Positions 1 through 8,626 of a stretch of DNA of 64,000 nt are shown here, one piece after another; position 1 is the first letter of the stretch, and each line of letters opens with the position of its first letter. The stretch comes from Rhizobium gallicum bv. gallicum R602sp. Lineage in GTDB: Bacteria; Pseudomonadota; Alphaproteobacteria; Rhizobiales; Rhizobiaceae. Both the position numbers and the translations under genes were made by a program. Under the pieces are notes generated by a model, which was not told the origin of the DNA, made no database searches, and was given only the letters and a program-made list of their open reading frames with translations. The stretch spans positions 1,798,001-1,862,000 of the forward strand of contig NZ_CP006880.1 in the NCBI RefSeq assembly GCF_000816845.1, read 5' to 3'.

Positions 1-1
1 T

Positions 2-523
2 GGCGTTTCAAGGACCCCGTTGCGTGAGGCAATCAAGTATCTGGCGAGCGAAGGGCTCGTCGAGCTCGTCCCCAGTCGCGGAGCAGTCGTGAAGCGCTTC
101 AGTGCTAAGGATGTGGAGGACATGCTGACGGTATTGCAATCAATGGAGGAGCTCGCCGGACGGCTCGCATGCGAGGTCGGCTCCGCCGAGGAAATCGCCC
201 ATGTTCGCGCCCTTCACGATGAGATGCTGGACAAATACAGGTCGGGCGACCGGCTGAACTACTACAAGCTCAACCAGGCGATCCATACGGCAATCGTCCA
301 GATGGCGCACAACGCAACGCTCTCGAACATGCATACGACGTTGCAAACGAGGCTGAAGCGCATCCGTTTCGTCGGTCATGAAGGTCCTGAGAAATGGGCT
401 GCCGCCGTTGCCGAGCATGAAGAGATGATCGTCGCCCTGGAACAGCGCAATCAGCCGGCATTGTCGGAGGCGCTTGGACGGCATCTGAAAAACGCCTGGG
501 AGCGCGTCAAGGACGGTGTGTGA
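2..523 (+). CDS. GntR/FadR-family transcriptional regulator, 5' end cut by window
   Basis: The reading frame is open from the first bases of the window and gives about 173 residues of a GntR-family regulator. The visible start (SRTPLREAIKYLASEGLV, then SRGAVVKRF) is the recognition helix and wing of the N-terminal winged helix-turn-helix. The rest is an FCD-type helical effector domain with scattered His/Asp residues of the kind that bind a metal or carboxylate. The true start lies upstream of the window, and the TTG at position 20 is not a credible start because the DNA-binding domain extends past it. It converges on the histidine kinase gene (63 bp gap). Effector and target are not visible. 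Confidence 0.85.
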   Translation, partial: GVSRTPLREAIKYLASEGLVELVPSRGAVVKRFSAKDVEDMLTVLQSMEELAGRLACEVGSAEEIAHVRALHDEMLDKYRSGDRLNYYKLNQAIHTAIVQMAHNATLSNMHTTLQTRLKRIRFVGHEGPEKWAAAVAEHEEMIVALEQRNQPALSEALGRHLKNAWERVKDGV

Positions 524-586
524 GCCACGTTTGCCGGCGCAACGGGGCAGCCCACTCGATACTGCCACGCGGCATTGCGGACAACA

Positions 587-1849
587 TCAACCGATCGTTG
601 GGGCGGCCCGATGCGCTGGAAGTGTCACGACGAAGCAGGCGCCGCCGCCCGAGGGGGATTCGTAACGGACCGCACCGCCATGGCGTTCGGCGATCTGGCG
701 CACCAGCGCCAATCCCAAGCCCCAGCCGCCCGTGACCTCGCTTCGTCCCGAGGGCCGGTAAAACGGCTCGAAAACGCGGACATTCTCACTATCCGGTATG
801 CCCGGACCCTCGTCACGGATTTCGAGTTCCACCGTACTGTCTACCTGCGCAACACTGGCCGTGACGGGAGGGACGCCGTGGCGCAACGCGTTCTGCATGA
901 GATTGCGCACGAGCCTGCCGAGCAGGCGCGCATCGCCCATGACAGCCGCGGGCGTGCCAAAGACCTCGACGCCGTGGCGCGCCCCTTCTTCCGAGACAAG
1001 AGCCAAGAGGTCGATCGACTCGGGCGCATCGAGCTTTTGGACATGGTCGAGCCTGCTCGCCAGCAGAATCTCCTCGACGAGCGTGTCCAGTTCGGCCAGA
1101 TTGCGCACGATCTCCTCCTTGCGGTTCTCGTCCGGCGCCTGCTCATAGAGATCGATCGCCATGCGAAGGCGCGCAAGCGGCGAGCGCAATTCGTGGCTGG
1201 CATTGGCGAGCAGAGCGCGGTTCGACGTGATCAATCGCTCGACATGATCGGCGGCCGTGTTGAAACTCTTCGCGACCGCCGCGACCTCATCGCTGCCGTC
1301 CGCTGGTACACGCGCCACGAAGTCACCCCTCCCCCAGGCATCCACGCCCCTGCGTAGCCGCTCCAATCGGCTGGTGAGGTGGCGCACCACCGGATAGGCG
1401 GCAAGCCCAATGACGCCGGCGATCAACGCCAAATAGGTTAGCGGATTGCGGGCGGACGGACGGAACGGCCGCGCCATGCGCGCTGCCACCACGCGCCCGT
1501 CAGGCAACTCCGTCACCATGGTGTGAAAGCTGCCTCTGGCGTGGCGCCAGCGACCCTCGCGAACGTCGGGCGGGAGCGGCTGGCCGGCGCTCGCGATCAG
1601 CCTACCGCGCGGATCGTAAACTGCAATGTCGGCGTCGAATGCGCGTGAAAACCGCTCCAGCGTCGCCTTAATCGACTGCAGGTCCATGTCGGGCGGAATC
1701 AGTGCGGCGACGAACCGCGCGCGTTGGCTCTGCCAGCTGGACTCCTCCTCTCCCTGCCCCAGCCACACGAAGGCCGCACTGGCGAGCGCGACCGCTGCAA
1801 GGCTCGCCAGCAGCGTCAGGTAGATTTTCAGGAAAAGCCGGCTGCGCAT
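587..1849 (-). CDS. Sensor histidine kinase, CpxA-like
   Basis: This is a 420-residue membrane sensor kinase, the likely partner of the response regulator immediately upstream. It has an N-terminal transmembrane helix (about residues 7-31), a periplasmic domain, a second helix (about 138-155), a HAMP linker, the H-box ASHELRSPLARL with the phospho-accepting His near residue 219, an N-box (NLMQNALRH), DEGPGIPD and GWGLGLALV. The ATG at 1849 lies 2 bp after the regulator's stop, so the two are co-transcribed and probably translationally coupled. A longer in-frame extension exists but lies inside the regulator gene. The stimulus is inferred to be envelope stress or metal from the neighbouring Spy-like gene. 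Confidence 0.88.
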   Translation of the reverse strand: MRSRLFLKIYLTLLASLAAVALASAAFVWLGQGEEESSWQSQRARFVAALIPPDMDLQSIKATLERFSRAFDADIAVYDPRGRLIASAGQPLPPDVREGRWRHARGSFHTMVTELPDGRVVAARMARPFRPSARNPLTYLALIAGVIGLAAYPVVRHLTSRLERLRRGVDAWGRGDFVARVPADGSDEVAAVAKSFNTAADHVERLITSNRALLANASHELRSPLARLRMAIDLYEQAPDENRKEEIVRNLAELDTLVEEILLASRLDHVQKLDAPESIDLLALVSEEGARHGVEVFGTPAAVMGDARLLGRLVRNLMQNALRHGVPPVTASVAQVDSTVELEIRDEGPGIPDSENVRVFEPFYRPSGRSEVTGGWGLGLALVRQIAERHGGAVRYESPSGGGACFVVTLPAHRAAPTIG

Positions 1850-1851
1850 CG

Positions 1852-2550
1852 CTATCTCTCTTCGTCCTGGAAACGGGCGAAGACATAGCCGGCGCCGCGT
1901 ACGGTGATAATGCGCCTCGGATGCTTGGGATTGCTTTCGATCGCCGCCCTGATGCGCGATATATGGACGTCGATCGAGCGGTCGAACGCATCCAACTCCT
2001 CGCCCTTGACCGTGTCCATCAACCGTTCGCGCGACAGCGTGCGCCCGGCATTTTCGGCAAGCGCCACAAGCAAGTCGAACTGATAGCTGGTCAGGACACA
2101 TTCATCGCCATCGATCCTGACCGAGCGGGATCCCGCATCGATCTCCAACCGTCCGAAGCGCAGGACGCGCGAAACCGCTGCGCTCCCGTTGCGGCGGCGC
2201 AGGATCGCCTTCAGGCGCGCCAGCAATTCGCGCGGATTGAAAGGCTTGGGCAGGTAGTCGTCGGCCCCAAGCTCCAGCCCGACGATACGGTCCGTTTCTT
2301 CACCTTTGGCCGTCAGCATCAAGATCGGCACGTCCGATACCACGCGCATGCGCCGGCAGGTCTCGAAGCCGTCAAGGTCTGGCAGCATGACATCGAGAAT
2401 CACGACATCCGGCATAATGCGGCCAAGGTCGGTGAGGCCCGCCGCGGCCGTCGCCGCGGCGTGGACGGTGTAACCGTTGCCGGAGAGATAGTCGGCGAGC
2501 ATAGCGGAGAGGCGCGTATCGTCGTCAACAATCAAGACCCGTTGCGCCAT
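1852..2550 (-). CDS. OmpR/PhoB-family response regulator, CpxR-like
   Basis: This is a 232-residue response regulator. The receiver domain (about 1-120) shows the acidic pair in VDDD near residue 10, the phospho-acceptor Asp near 53 in ILDVMLPD, a Thr in MLTAKG and a Lys in LPKPFNPREL. The C-terminal OmpR-type winged helix contains LTSYQFDLLVALAENAGRTLSR and IRRIITVRGAGYVF-like elements. It sits between the Spy-like gene and the kinase on the same strand. A GTAAA-N5-GTAAA box upstream of the Spy-like gene matches the known CpxR recognition sequence, which supports a CpxR-like role. Confidence 0.9.
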   Translation of the reverse strand: MAQRVLIVDDDTRLSAMLADYLSGNGYTVHAAATAAAGLTDLGRIMPDVVILDVMLPDLDGFETCRRMRVVSDVPILMLTAKGEETDRIVGLELGADDYLPKPFNPRELLARLKAILRRRNGSAAVSRVLRFGRLEIDAGSRSVRIDGDECVLTSYQFDLLVALAENAGRTLSRERLMDTVKGEELDAFDRSIDVHISRIRAAIESNPKHPRRIITVRGAGYVFARFQDEER

Positions 2551-2589
2551 TACTTTGCCCTCCGTTCAGTCCGCTCGGCCCACTTAGCC

Positions 2590-3126
2590 TTACCACCGGC
2601 CGCGGCCCCTGCGCTCTTTCAAATGCTCGACGAGCTTAACGCGCTGCTCCGGCGTCAAAACTGCGGCGGCGTCGAGCAGAGCAGTCGTCATTTTGCGCGA
2701 GGCCGCGTCGATGGCCGCGACGCGCTCACTGCGCAGCTTCTCCGCGGCGGCCCGGTCAATGGTCGGAGCACCGAGGAGCTCGACAACCTGCTCACGCGTC
2801 TCGCGGAAGTCCCGGAAAGTCGGCCCGATCTCATCACGCGCCTTGTCGACGATCTCCCAAATCTTGTCTTCCTGCTCGGATGTCACCTCGATTTCGTCAA
2901 GCACGGAGCCTATTCGGTGTTCCATAAAGCCGCCACCTCCCATATGTGCGTGCATCATGTGGCCGCCCATGCCGAAGCTGAAAACATCGCTCCTCGCGGC
3001 TGCAAAACCGGCCGCGCCGACTACAGCGACGGCTACCACGCCGCCAATCGCGGCGCGTCGCCCCCATCCTTTCGAGGCTGGTTCGCCGAAAGTCGGGCTC
3101 GCCAAATTCTTGTTCTCGTTTTCCAT
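2590..3126 (-). CDS. Spy/CpxP-like periplasmic protein
   Basis: This 178-residue protein has a membrane anchor or signal segment (about residues 24-46), then a Met/His/Gly-rich stretch (MGGHMMHAHMGGGG), then a helical domain ending in LTPEQRVKLVEHL, the LTxxQ motif of Spy/CpxP-type proteins. Such proteins are periplasmic chaperones or metal-sensing modulators of a two-component system. It is first in a likely operon with the regulator and kinase 40 bp downstream, matching a CpxP-CpxR-CpxA arrangement. The His/Met-rich segment suggests metal (copper or zinc) sensing, which is inference only. Confidence 0.75.
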   Translation of the reverse strand: MENENKNLASPTFGEPASKGWGRRAAIGGVVAVAVVGAAGFAAARSDVFSFGMGGHMMHAHMGGGGFMEHRIGSVLDEIEVTSEQEDKIWEIVDKARDEIGPTFRDFRETREQVVELLGAPTIDRAAAEKLRSERVAAIDAASRKMTTALLDAAAVLTPEQRVKLVEHLKERRGRGRW

Positions 3127-3206
3127 CGTTAGTCTCCTTCACTGCGCAGCACCTGCTGCAATGATGGAACGCTAACAGGGCAACGTTTCGAGTGTTCTGG
3201 GCAAAT

Positions 3207-3221
3207 GTAAAGGAATGTAAA
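3207..3221 (+). promoter_or_regulatory. CpxR-type box GTAAA-N5-GTAAA
   Basis: Two direct GTAAA copies separated by exactly 5 bp, about 80 bp upstream of the Spy-like start. This is the published CpxR consensus of enterobacteria. The 308 bp gap between 3126 and 3435 otherwise holds no gene. Confidence 0.5.
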
Positions 3222-3434
3222 GCCGCAGCACGCCGTCGCCAGGCTGGGCCGCATCGATGAGATTACGTCGGCCGTCATGCTACTCGGTAAAAAATTCCTG
3301 CGCCCAAACAGACAGTTACACGGTCAAAACGTCAAAGTATGCCGGAGTGTATTTTCGAGAAAGAAACATTAGACTAAAGTCATACGCGCTGGGGTCAACA
3401 GCAGGTAAAAGTACTATTTTTGGGAGGAAATAGA

Positions 3435-3641
3435 ATGTCACACAAAGTGGCCTTGAAGAAACGCGTGCTGTCTTCAAAGGATCTAGACATGCTGGACGGT
3501 TTGCTCAAGGAATGGTGCGACAGTCGTCACTACGACATTTTGAACTTGGAGGCCCAAGAGGCTGCAAGGGAGTTGGTGATGTGGTTTGAGTTCGGCGTCG
3601 ATAAGCCCCATCAACTTCGGGAGCTGCTTGCGACGCGTTAA
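3435..3641 (+). CDS. Small hypothetical protein
   Basis: This is a 68-residue predicted soluble, mostly helical protein with no recognised domain. The ATG at 3435 follows GGGAGGAAA at about 3422-3430, a good ribosome binding site. A start five codons earlier would lie on top of that site. Acidic and aromatic residues cluster in the middle (LLKEWCDSRHYDILNLEAQEA). It stands alone, with a hairpin just after its stop. Function unknown. Confidence 0.6.
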   Translation: MSHKVALKKRVLSSKDLDMLDGLLKEWCDSRHYDILNLEAQEAARELVMWFEFGVDKPHQLRELLATR

Positions 3642-3648
3642 TCGAGAT

Positions 3649-3677
3649 GCCCGTCTGGCATTAAACCCCAGATGGGC
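3649..3677 (+). terminator. Stem-loop downstream of small hypothetical gene
   Basis: GCCCGTCTGG pairs with CCAGATGGGC (10 bp, one G-U) around a 9-nt loop, 8 nt after the stop at 3641. It has no T-run, so it may be a weak terminator or an mRNA 3' stabiliser. Confidence 0.4.
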
Positions 3678-4464
3678 ACATCAATCCGGCGCATGGCGTA
3701 GTTCCAGTTTCCAACCCGCAGATACTGACTGAATGGCTATCGTCGGCATGAGCCGTCGGCCTGCAATCCAACAGGCGTCTCCATGCTGCTCGCCAATCGA
3801 GCGGGGGATTTTTGCCGCAGCTATCGGTTCAATCAAACAAAGGTTTGGCTTCATCGAGCCGGGATGATCCTGCAAGATCGGCGGCCGAGATCGTCGTCTT
3901 CGGGGAACTACGCGTCCTCTGCGGCATTAGAAGCAGGTTGGTCGCAATTTGTTCAAGGGAGGCCGAGACGTCAGGAAAGAAGAAGAGCGTCCGCTCCAGC
4001 GCCGCTCCCGTTCGGCCACATCGCCTTCGCCCGAAGCGAGGGGCACGATTTCGCGTGTTCGAAAAAGCCAATCGCCAAGCCATGCAGATTGCCTGGCTCG
4101 TTGTTATCACTTTTGTTGCCGCCATCGCACTGCATGCCTTGTTGACATGATCAACATTGGTTGCACATGCCATCGAGCCGTTATGCTGGTTGGCAATACG
4201 CCCATCCCAGATCAAAGAAATGCCCCATGCAGGTGGATGCGGGTGGAATAGCGTGTCGCGCAAGTGCCTCGGCTAGAGTCCTAACCTTCCTGGATAAGTG
4301 ATTGAGATCAGAATATTTTATCGGATCAGATCGACGCAAGAACGCGACCAAATTCCCGCATTCCGACGGTTCGGGTCTCATTGCACAAAAGAAGGTCAGA
4401 CTCCTCCAACCGGCAATTTTATGGCAGTATTAGCGAAGCCTTAAATGAAAGGGAGGAAACACTT
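3678..4464. other. Intergenic region without a supported gene
   Basis: About 790 bp in which several overlapping short frames exist on both strands, none with a convincing ribosome binding site or recognisable protein. One frame ends in a single hydrophobic segment (about 4083-4150, 22 codons) that could encode a tiny membrane peptide, but nothing supports its translation. Confidence 0.4.
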
Positions 4465-4725
4465 GTGTCTCTGATAACAAAACTGCCAGCAGGCCAAACT
4501 GTCCTTGAGTTCGAGGGGCACAAGTTCTGGGTCGATATTACGGAGAAACCGAAATTTGAAATGAGAGTTGGGATGGTGCCAGAAGGTGACGATCCCGAAC
4601 TGGTAGTGAAACTCATGGCCGCTCTGGAGGAAGGGAGTAAATGGAAGAAGAATAAAGACGGTTCTTGGAAGTGCGTCGATGAAAGTGGGTCGGCAACTGA
4701 CGGCATGCACAGAACGAAGCACTGA
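4465..4725 (+). CDS. Small hypothetical protein with GTG start
   Basis: This is an 86-residue predicted soluble protein without a recognised domain. The GTG at 4465 is chosen because GGGAGG lies 8 nt upstream (4451-4456). A TTG start 28 codons earlier (4381) has no such site. The protein has a charged C-terminal part (EEGSKWKKNKDGSWKC). No neighbour on the same strand is close enough to form an operon. Confidence 0.5.
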   Translation: MSLITKLPAGQTVLEFEGHKFWVDITEKPKFEMRVGMVPEGDDPELVVKLMAALEEGSKWKKNKDGSWKCVDESGSATDGMHRTKH

Positions 4726-5208
4726 AAAAACAGCCGCCCGGCCTTAGCGAGACGGGCGTTCGAAATTACGCTCGGCCAGAAGATCAGCAGCATCAGGGTG
4801 ATGATATCGGCGAATTATTGCCATTCCCTATTGCGTCAGAACCGCTGCATGGCCTCCGTTCCATCGATGATGCCGAAGGATGCGCCCGTTGTGATCCAAA
4901 ACATACGTTTCCCTTTTGGCGAAACCGTCGCGAGGCGTTCAGATGTCGCCTATTTGTAGCATTCTCTCCCGGGGCAGCAGGTTTAACCGACGTCCAATGG
5001 TTCCGGTGGCTGGGGCAGATTGAAGTCAGTGTCGCGGTCGGACAACCCGGAATATCAGACAAGTCGAAGCGCGATCGGTGCGCGACCGCCCTTTCCCACT
5101 GGGCCGTTGCGTGGGCGTTTCACCAGGAAGTGCGCGAGACTCCATGAATGCGGAACTTCCGGACTTTCTTCTCATTTGATCGAGATGAGCTGCCGAGAAC
5201 GAGATCCC
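4726..5208. other. Intergenic region with a weak stress-promoter candidate
   Basis: No supported gene. GGAAC at 5152-5156 followed after 18 bp by TT (5175-5176) fits the loose RpoE2 rule (GGAAC-N18-19-TT) ahead of the DUF4334-like gene, but the -10 reads CATT rather than CGTT, so the match is weak. Confidence 0.3.
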
Positions 5209-5730
5209 ATGCGAGGCGACCAGCAGCAGGAAATGACTTCCTGGTTGCGGTCATTGGACCCTGTCCAACCAAAGGACATGATCGGACTTTGGAAAGGCGT
5301 CGGCCTTCCGTCGGGTCACCCGCTGGACGGCGTCCTCGAGAACTTGCACTGGTTCGGAAAGCGCTTCCATGCCGACATGCGGGCGGACGCTTTGCTCTTC
5401 CAACGGCGCCCCGGACGGCTTGTGGCGATTGATCCCGCCTATATCCCCATTGGGCTCGCGATCAAGGCGGCACCGTTGGGACGAACGGCTGTTGCTCGGA
5501 AGCTGTTTTTGCACCTTCAGCAGGCGTTGCGCGCAAAAGGTACGACAGCTTCGATATCGCTCCAAACACTTGAACAAGTCGAAAGCGCGGCGCTGATCTA
5601 CGACAAGCAGCCCATCGTCGACCACTTCCGGCTTGTAAGTCATGACGAAGTGGTCGGAATGATGTGCGTGCGCGACGACCCGTGCCGGTATTTCTTCAGG
5701 CTTCGGAAAGTGAAGGTGGCGGGCGTGTAG
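5209..5730 (+). CDS. DUF4334 / GXWXG-type protein
   Basis: This is a 173-residue predicted cytoplasmic protein. The N-terminal part has the GLWKGVGLPSGHPLDG stretch followed by LHWFGKRF, which matches the GXWXG element of DUF4334 proteins. The C-terminal half (YDKQPIVDHFRLV and the CVRDDPCRYFFRL ending) fits the second DUF4334 domain. The ATG at 5209 is preferred. An in-frame ATG at 5185 is possible, and the frame extends further upstream without support. The family's biochemical role is unknown. A weak RpoE2-like promoter lies upstream. Confidence 0.65.
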   Translation: MRGDQQQEMTSWLRSLDPVQPKDMIGLWKGVGLPSGHPLDGVLENLHWFGKRFHADMRADALLFQRRPGRLVAIDPAYIPIGLAIKAAPLGRTAVARKLFLHLQQALRAKGTTASISLQTLEQVESAALIYDKQPIVDHFRLVSHDEVVGMMCVRDDPCRYFFRLRKVKVAGV

Positions 5731-5754
5731 CGTACGGCTTGGACTGCGTCGCCC

Positions 5755-5779
5755 GGAACATTGTCGGGCTCGGACCGTT
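5755..5779 (+). promoter_or_regulatory. EcfG/RpoE2-type promoter
   Basis: GGAAC (5755-5759), 16 bp, CGTT (5776-5779): an exact match to the alphaproteobacterial general-stress sigma factor consensus, 31 bp ahead of the start at 5810. Confidence 0.7.
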
Positions 5780-5809
5780 CGCAGGGAAGAGCAGCAATCG
5801 GAGGACCAC

Positions 5810-6571
5810 ATGAGCAATCTTTACAACGACAGCGCCCCCGCGGTCTCGGGCGAACCGGCAAAGAGCATGCTGACTGCGTTCTTTGACTCACGACGCGAAG
5901 CGGAGGATGCCGTCGAGCGCCTCAAAGAGGCGGGCGTCACCGACGTCCGGCTGATGCCGGGATACGAAGCCGATGCCGAGAAGGCTAAAGTCGAAAGCGA
6001 CGATCGTGGGGGCTTCTGGCCTCAACTCGGAGACTGGCTCCTTCCGGACGAAGACCGTGCCGTCTATGCTGAAGGACTTCGACGCGGTGGCTTCCTGGTG
6101 TCCGCTTCGGTGGACGAGGCCACCTACGACACGGCCCACGACATACTCGACGATGAAGGAGCAATCGACATGGACGAACGCGCCGACCTTTGGCGCAGCG
6201 AAGGCTGGAACGTCCTGAAGCCGAACGAGACATATGTCGAGGCGAGATATGATCGGAACCGTCTCGGAGAAGCGAACCGCGACCAGCAGGTCTCCGGCTC
6301 TCGCGACGATGTGTTCGAAGCCGACGCCGCCGCGGGGTCTGCGGCGGGTGCGGGTCACTACATGAGAAGCGGTGAGTCTACGACTTCGCGCGTGCGAGCC
6401 TATGAGCTCGATGAGGAAGTTCCCGTGGACGAACATCTGCGCGACGACATCCTTCCTACCGGTCATCAGCGAACGGTCGCCGAAGGACAGGGTCCTGCCG
6501 ACCGCGAACTTCGTCAGAGCCAGGACATGGACGGGCTGCGTCAGGAGCAAAGCTTCCCACGCAGCCGATAA
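5810..6571 (+). CDS. General-stress-type protein (YsnF/GsiB-like, weak)
   Basis: This is a 253-residue hydrophilic, acidic protein. The N-terminal segment (about 18-110; SMLTAFFDSRREAEDAVERLKEAG) resembles the general-stress 17M-like domain that precedes YsnF/AvaK-type proteins. The C-terminal part (RAYELDEEVPVDEHLRD) recalls a fragment of their DUF2382 domain. The start follows ATCGGAGGACCAC, a good ribosome binding site. The exact EcfG-type promoter 31 bp upstream fits a stress role. Domain assignment is by eye and uncertain. A hairpin follows about 55 bp downstream. Confidence 0.7.
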   Translation: MSNLYNDSAPAVSGEPAKSMLTAFFDSRREAEDAVERLKEAGVTDVRLMPGYEADAEKAKVESDDRGGFWPQLGDWLLPDEDRAVYAEGLRRGGFLVSASVDEATYDTAHDILDDEGAIDMDERADLWRSEGWNVLKPNETYVEARYDRNRLGEANRDQQVSGSRDDVFEADAAAGSAAGAGHYMRSGESTTSRVRAYELDEEVPVDEHLRDDILPTGHQRTVAEGQGPADRELRQSQDMDGLRQEQSFPRSR

Positions 6572-6626
6572 GCGCGGACGAGCTGATCGACGCTTGTCGG
6601 CGCAGGTCGGTGGCCGTCGGAGAAGA

Positions 6627-6649
6627 AGGGACCGGGCGTTGACGTCCCT
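6627..6649 (+). terminator. Rho-independent-like terminator
   Basis: AGGGAC pairs with GTCCCT around an 11-nt loop and is followed by CTTTCATTTAT, a T-rich tail. It lies 56 nt after the stop at 6571. Confidence 0.45.
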
Positions 6650-6671
6650 CTTTCATTTATGAAGCTGTTCA

Positions 6672-6694
6672 CTGGCGTTCATATGGAACGCCAG
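6672..6694 (+). repeat. 9-bp inverted repeat
   Basis: CTGGCGTTC and GAACGCCAG separated by ATATG form a perfect stem-loop, 23 bp after the likely terminator. It could be a second terminator or an operator for the DUF296 gene about 190 bp downstream. The 310 bp gap holds no gene. Confidence 0.4.
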
Positions 6695-6885
6695 AATATA
6701 GCCAGTAGGTGTCGACGGTTACCGATATCGCGACCCGTATACAGGGGTAGAATGCTTCAGCCACCGCCGAGACCTCGACATCCTTGAGGCATAGATCCCT
6801 GTGCAGCTCGTAGAGGAGCGTGATGCGGAGCGTGTTCGTGACGACCGACATTGATGAAACTCCCATTCTTCCAAGGAGGACCCAA

Positions 6886-7329
6886 ATGAAGAGCAAGGAA
6901 CTTGCCGAAAGTGATCCGTGGCGCGAGCGCAACTTTGTGCTGGTCCTGGACGACGGCGAAGAGGCGTTCGAAGCAATCACGCGCTTTGCCGAGGAGCAAA
7001 AGGTCGGCGGCGCGTCGCTAACCGCCATCGGGGCCTTCCGTAGCGCCACGCTCGGCTTCTTCGAGTTCGCGACGAAGAACTACAAGGAGATCCCGGTTGA
7101 GGAACAGACCGAGGTCCTAAGTGCCATTGGAGACATTGCCATCGGTGACGACGGCAAGGCCAGCCTCCACATGCATGTGGTTCTCGGCCTGTCAGACGGA
7201 GGCACCCGGGGCGGCCATTTTATCAAGGGCACCGTGCATCCTACGCTCGAGATCATCATCCGCGAAAGCGCAGTCGGATTCCGCCGCAGAAAGCGCGAAG
7301 ACCTTGGCATCGCGCTGATCGACCTGTAG
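6886..7329 (+). CDS. PPC (DUF296) domain protein
   Basis: This is a 147-residue protein consisting of a single PPC/DUF296 domain: RNFVLVLDDGEEAFEAITRF, then SLTAIGAFRSATLGFF, LHMHVVLG, GGHFIKGTVHPTLEIII. Prokaryotic members form trimers and carry conserved His residues (here in LHMHVV and GGHFIKG) that bind metal. The function is unproven. The ATG at 6886 follows AAGGAGGA (6873-6880), which fixes the start. The upstream 22 in-frame codons are not translated on this reading. It is probably monocistronic. Confidence 0.82.
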   Translation: MKSKELAESDPWRERNFVLVLDDGEEAFEAITRFAEEQKVGGASLTAIGAFRSATLGFFEFATKNYKEIPVEEQTEVLSAIGDIAIGDDGKASLHMHVVLGLSDGGTRGGHFIKGTVHPTLEIIIRESAVGFRRRKREDLGIALIDL

Positions 7330-7534
7330 AAGGCGGTCTGGATCAGGCGATCACGAGCGGTCTCTTCCCTGGACGTTTATGACGATCGCGTTTCATCGTC
7401 CTACCAGTCGCTGAATCTGCGTGATCTGCAGTGCTGCGGGCGTAACTCCCTTGGAACTCAGCTGATGGCTTGGGCTCGCCTTCGACCTGTCGTTGGACGA
7501 GCCCTTGTCGCAGTATATTTCGTGAAATGCATTG

Positions 7535-7560
7535 CCCGCGCTTCAGCGGGTTTTATTGTT
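7535..7560 (+). terminator. Rho-independent terminator
   Basis: CCCGC, a 6-nt loop, GCGGG, then TTTTATTGTT. It lies about 205 bp beyond the DUF296 stop, so it ends either that transcript or an unrecognised short RNA. Confidence 0.5.
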
Positions 7561-7577
7561 GAGTCTCAGGCTGTTGA

Positions 7578-7757
7578 AGAACTAACCATGCTGAGCTTGC
7601 CACTCCCTGGCTTCAGCGCGACCATGATGATGCCCGCAACGCGCTGCTGTTATATTCGAATGACCTGTTGGGCGACAACCAGCCACTGAAGGACCTCCGA
7701 GTGAGCCACCGCGGCAAACATTGGCAGTCGACCGTTACTTTCATCGCGCCTCCATGA
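7578..7757 (+). pseudogene. Possible 3' remnant of an unknown gene
   Basis: A frame without a start codon, open from the TGA at 7575, encodes about 59 residues whose composition looks protein-like (HDDARNALLLYSNDLLG, then KDLRVSHRGKHW) and ends in a normal stop. No family is recognised. It may be the tail of a decayed gene whose upstream part has been replaced. The remainder of the 7330-8224 gap shows no supported gene. Confidence 0.3.
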
Positions 7758-8152
7758 TGAAAATTGCAGCGCGGGAGATACGGCGACGGCTTCACGAATT
7801 GTGCAAGCATCGCGAGCATGAAGAAAAGCGTCGCACGACTTCTCAGATTGCAGATCATGCCCTGTCTCGGGAGCGACAAGCAACGTCGACGGGGCAACAA
7901 CGACCCAGGCGTGGCCCGTCGAAAGCAGGAGTAGCTGGACTTACCCCGTCGCTACACACCCGAAACCTATCGCTCGAACGTCTTGATGAAACCTTCGCCA
8001 TGAAGATTTTCTTTGGTCTGAAAAGATTTTCCCTGCCACCAATAAGGTGCTTGTCCGCTGAACTTGATCGCAGGTGAGGGAGACCAACCAGCTACCACAC
8101 GAACTCAATGAGACCAAAGTCTTAAGTGCTTCAGGCCAATGGTCTGACGGAG

Positions 8153-8177
8153 GGAACCGCTCCATTGTGTTGTCGTT
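8153..8177 (+). promoter_or_regulatory. EcfG/RpoE2-type promoter
   Basis: GGAAC (8153-8157), 16 bp, CGTT (8174-8177): an exact consensus match, 48 bp upstream of the DUF1236-like gene. Confidence 0.65.
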
Positions 8178-8224
8178 TGCTCACCTGTGAGGCTGCCAAG
8201 ACAGCCACGGAAATGGAGAAGAAA

Positions 8225-8620
8225 ATGTTCACCAAGATTCTCGTCTCTACCACTGCGATCGCCCTCATGTCGGGTGCTGCCTTTGCAGGATCATCGACGG
8301 TTAACGGCGCGGTTGGCGGTGCAGCCACAGGCGCAATCGTCGGCGGTCCGGCCGGTGCCGCAATCGGGGGCGCGGCAGGTGCGGTCGTCGGGACTCTACT
8401 CGATCCGCCGCCGCCGAAGGTCGTAACCTATGTGCGCGAAGCGCCTCCTCCGTCGGGCACCGTCGTCATAAAGGAGAAGGTGGTCGTCGGACAGCCTCTT
8501 CCTGAGGCCGTTGTCGTCACTCCGGTGCCCGATGACCCGACATACGCCTACGCTGTGGTCAACGACCAGCGTGTGATCGTCGAGCCTTCCTCGCGCAAGG
8601 TCATCCAGATCGTCAACTGA
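8225..8620 (+). CDS. Exported DUF1236-type protein with glycine-zipper region
   Basis: This 131-residue protein has a clear signal peptide (MFTKILVSTTAIALMSGAAFA, cut near 21). A Gly/Ala-rich stretch with glycine-zipper spacing follows (GGAATGAIVGGPAGAAIGGA). The C-terminal DUF1236-type domain contains YAYAVVNDQRVIVEPSSRKVIQ. GGAGAAGAAA just upstream supports the ATG at 8225 over the one at 8213. Family members are small periplasmic or outer-membrane proteins of unknown role in rhizobia and relatives. The EcfG-type promoter suggests stress induction. The next gene shares the same C-terminal domain. Confidence 0.75.
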   Translation: MFTKILVSTTAIALMSGAAFAGSSTVNGAVGGAATGAIVGGPAGAAIGGAAGAVVGTLLDPPPPKVVTYVREAPPPSGTVVIKEKVVVGQPLPEAVVVTPVPDDPTYAYAVVNDQRVIVEPSSRKVIQIVN

Positions 8621-8626
8621 CGACAA

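Noticed and set aside
1702..3132. Long + strand open frame (476 codons) opposite the regulator and Spy-like genes
   Set aside because: Antisense shadow in GC-rich DNA: Arg/Ala/Asp-biased, no ribosome binding site, and fully covered by well-supported - strand genes.
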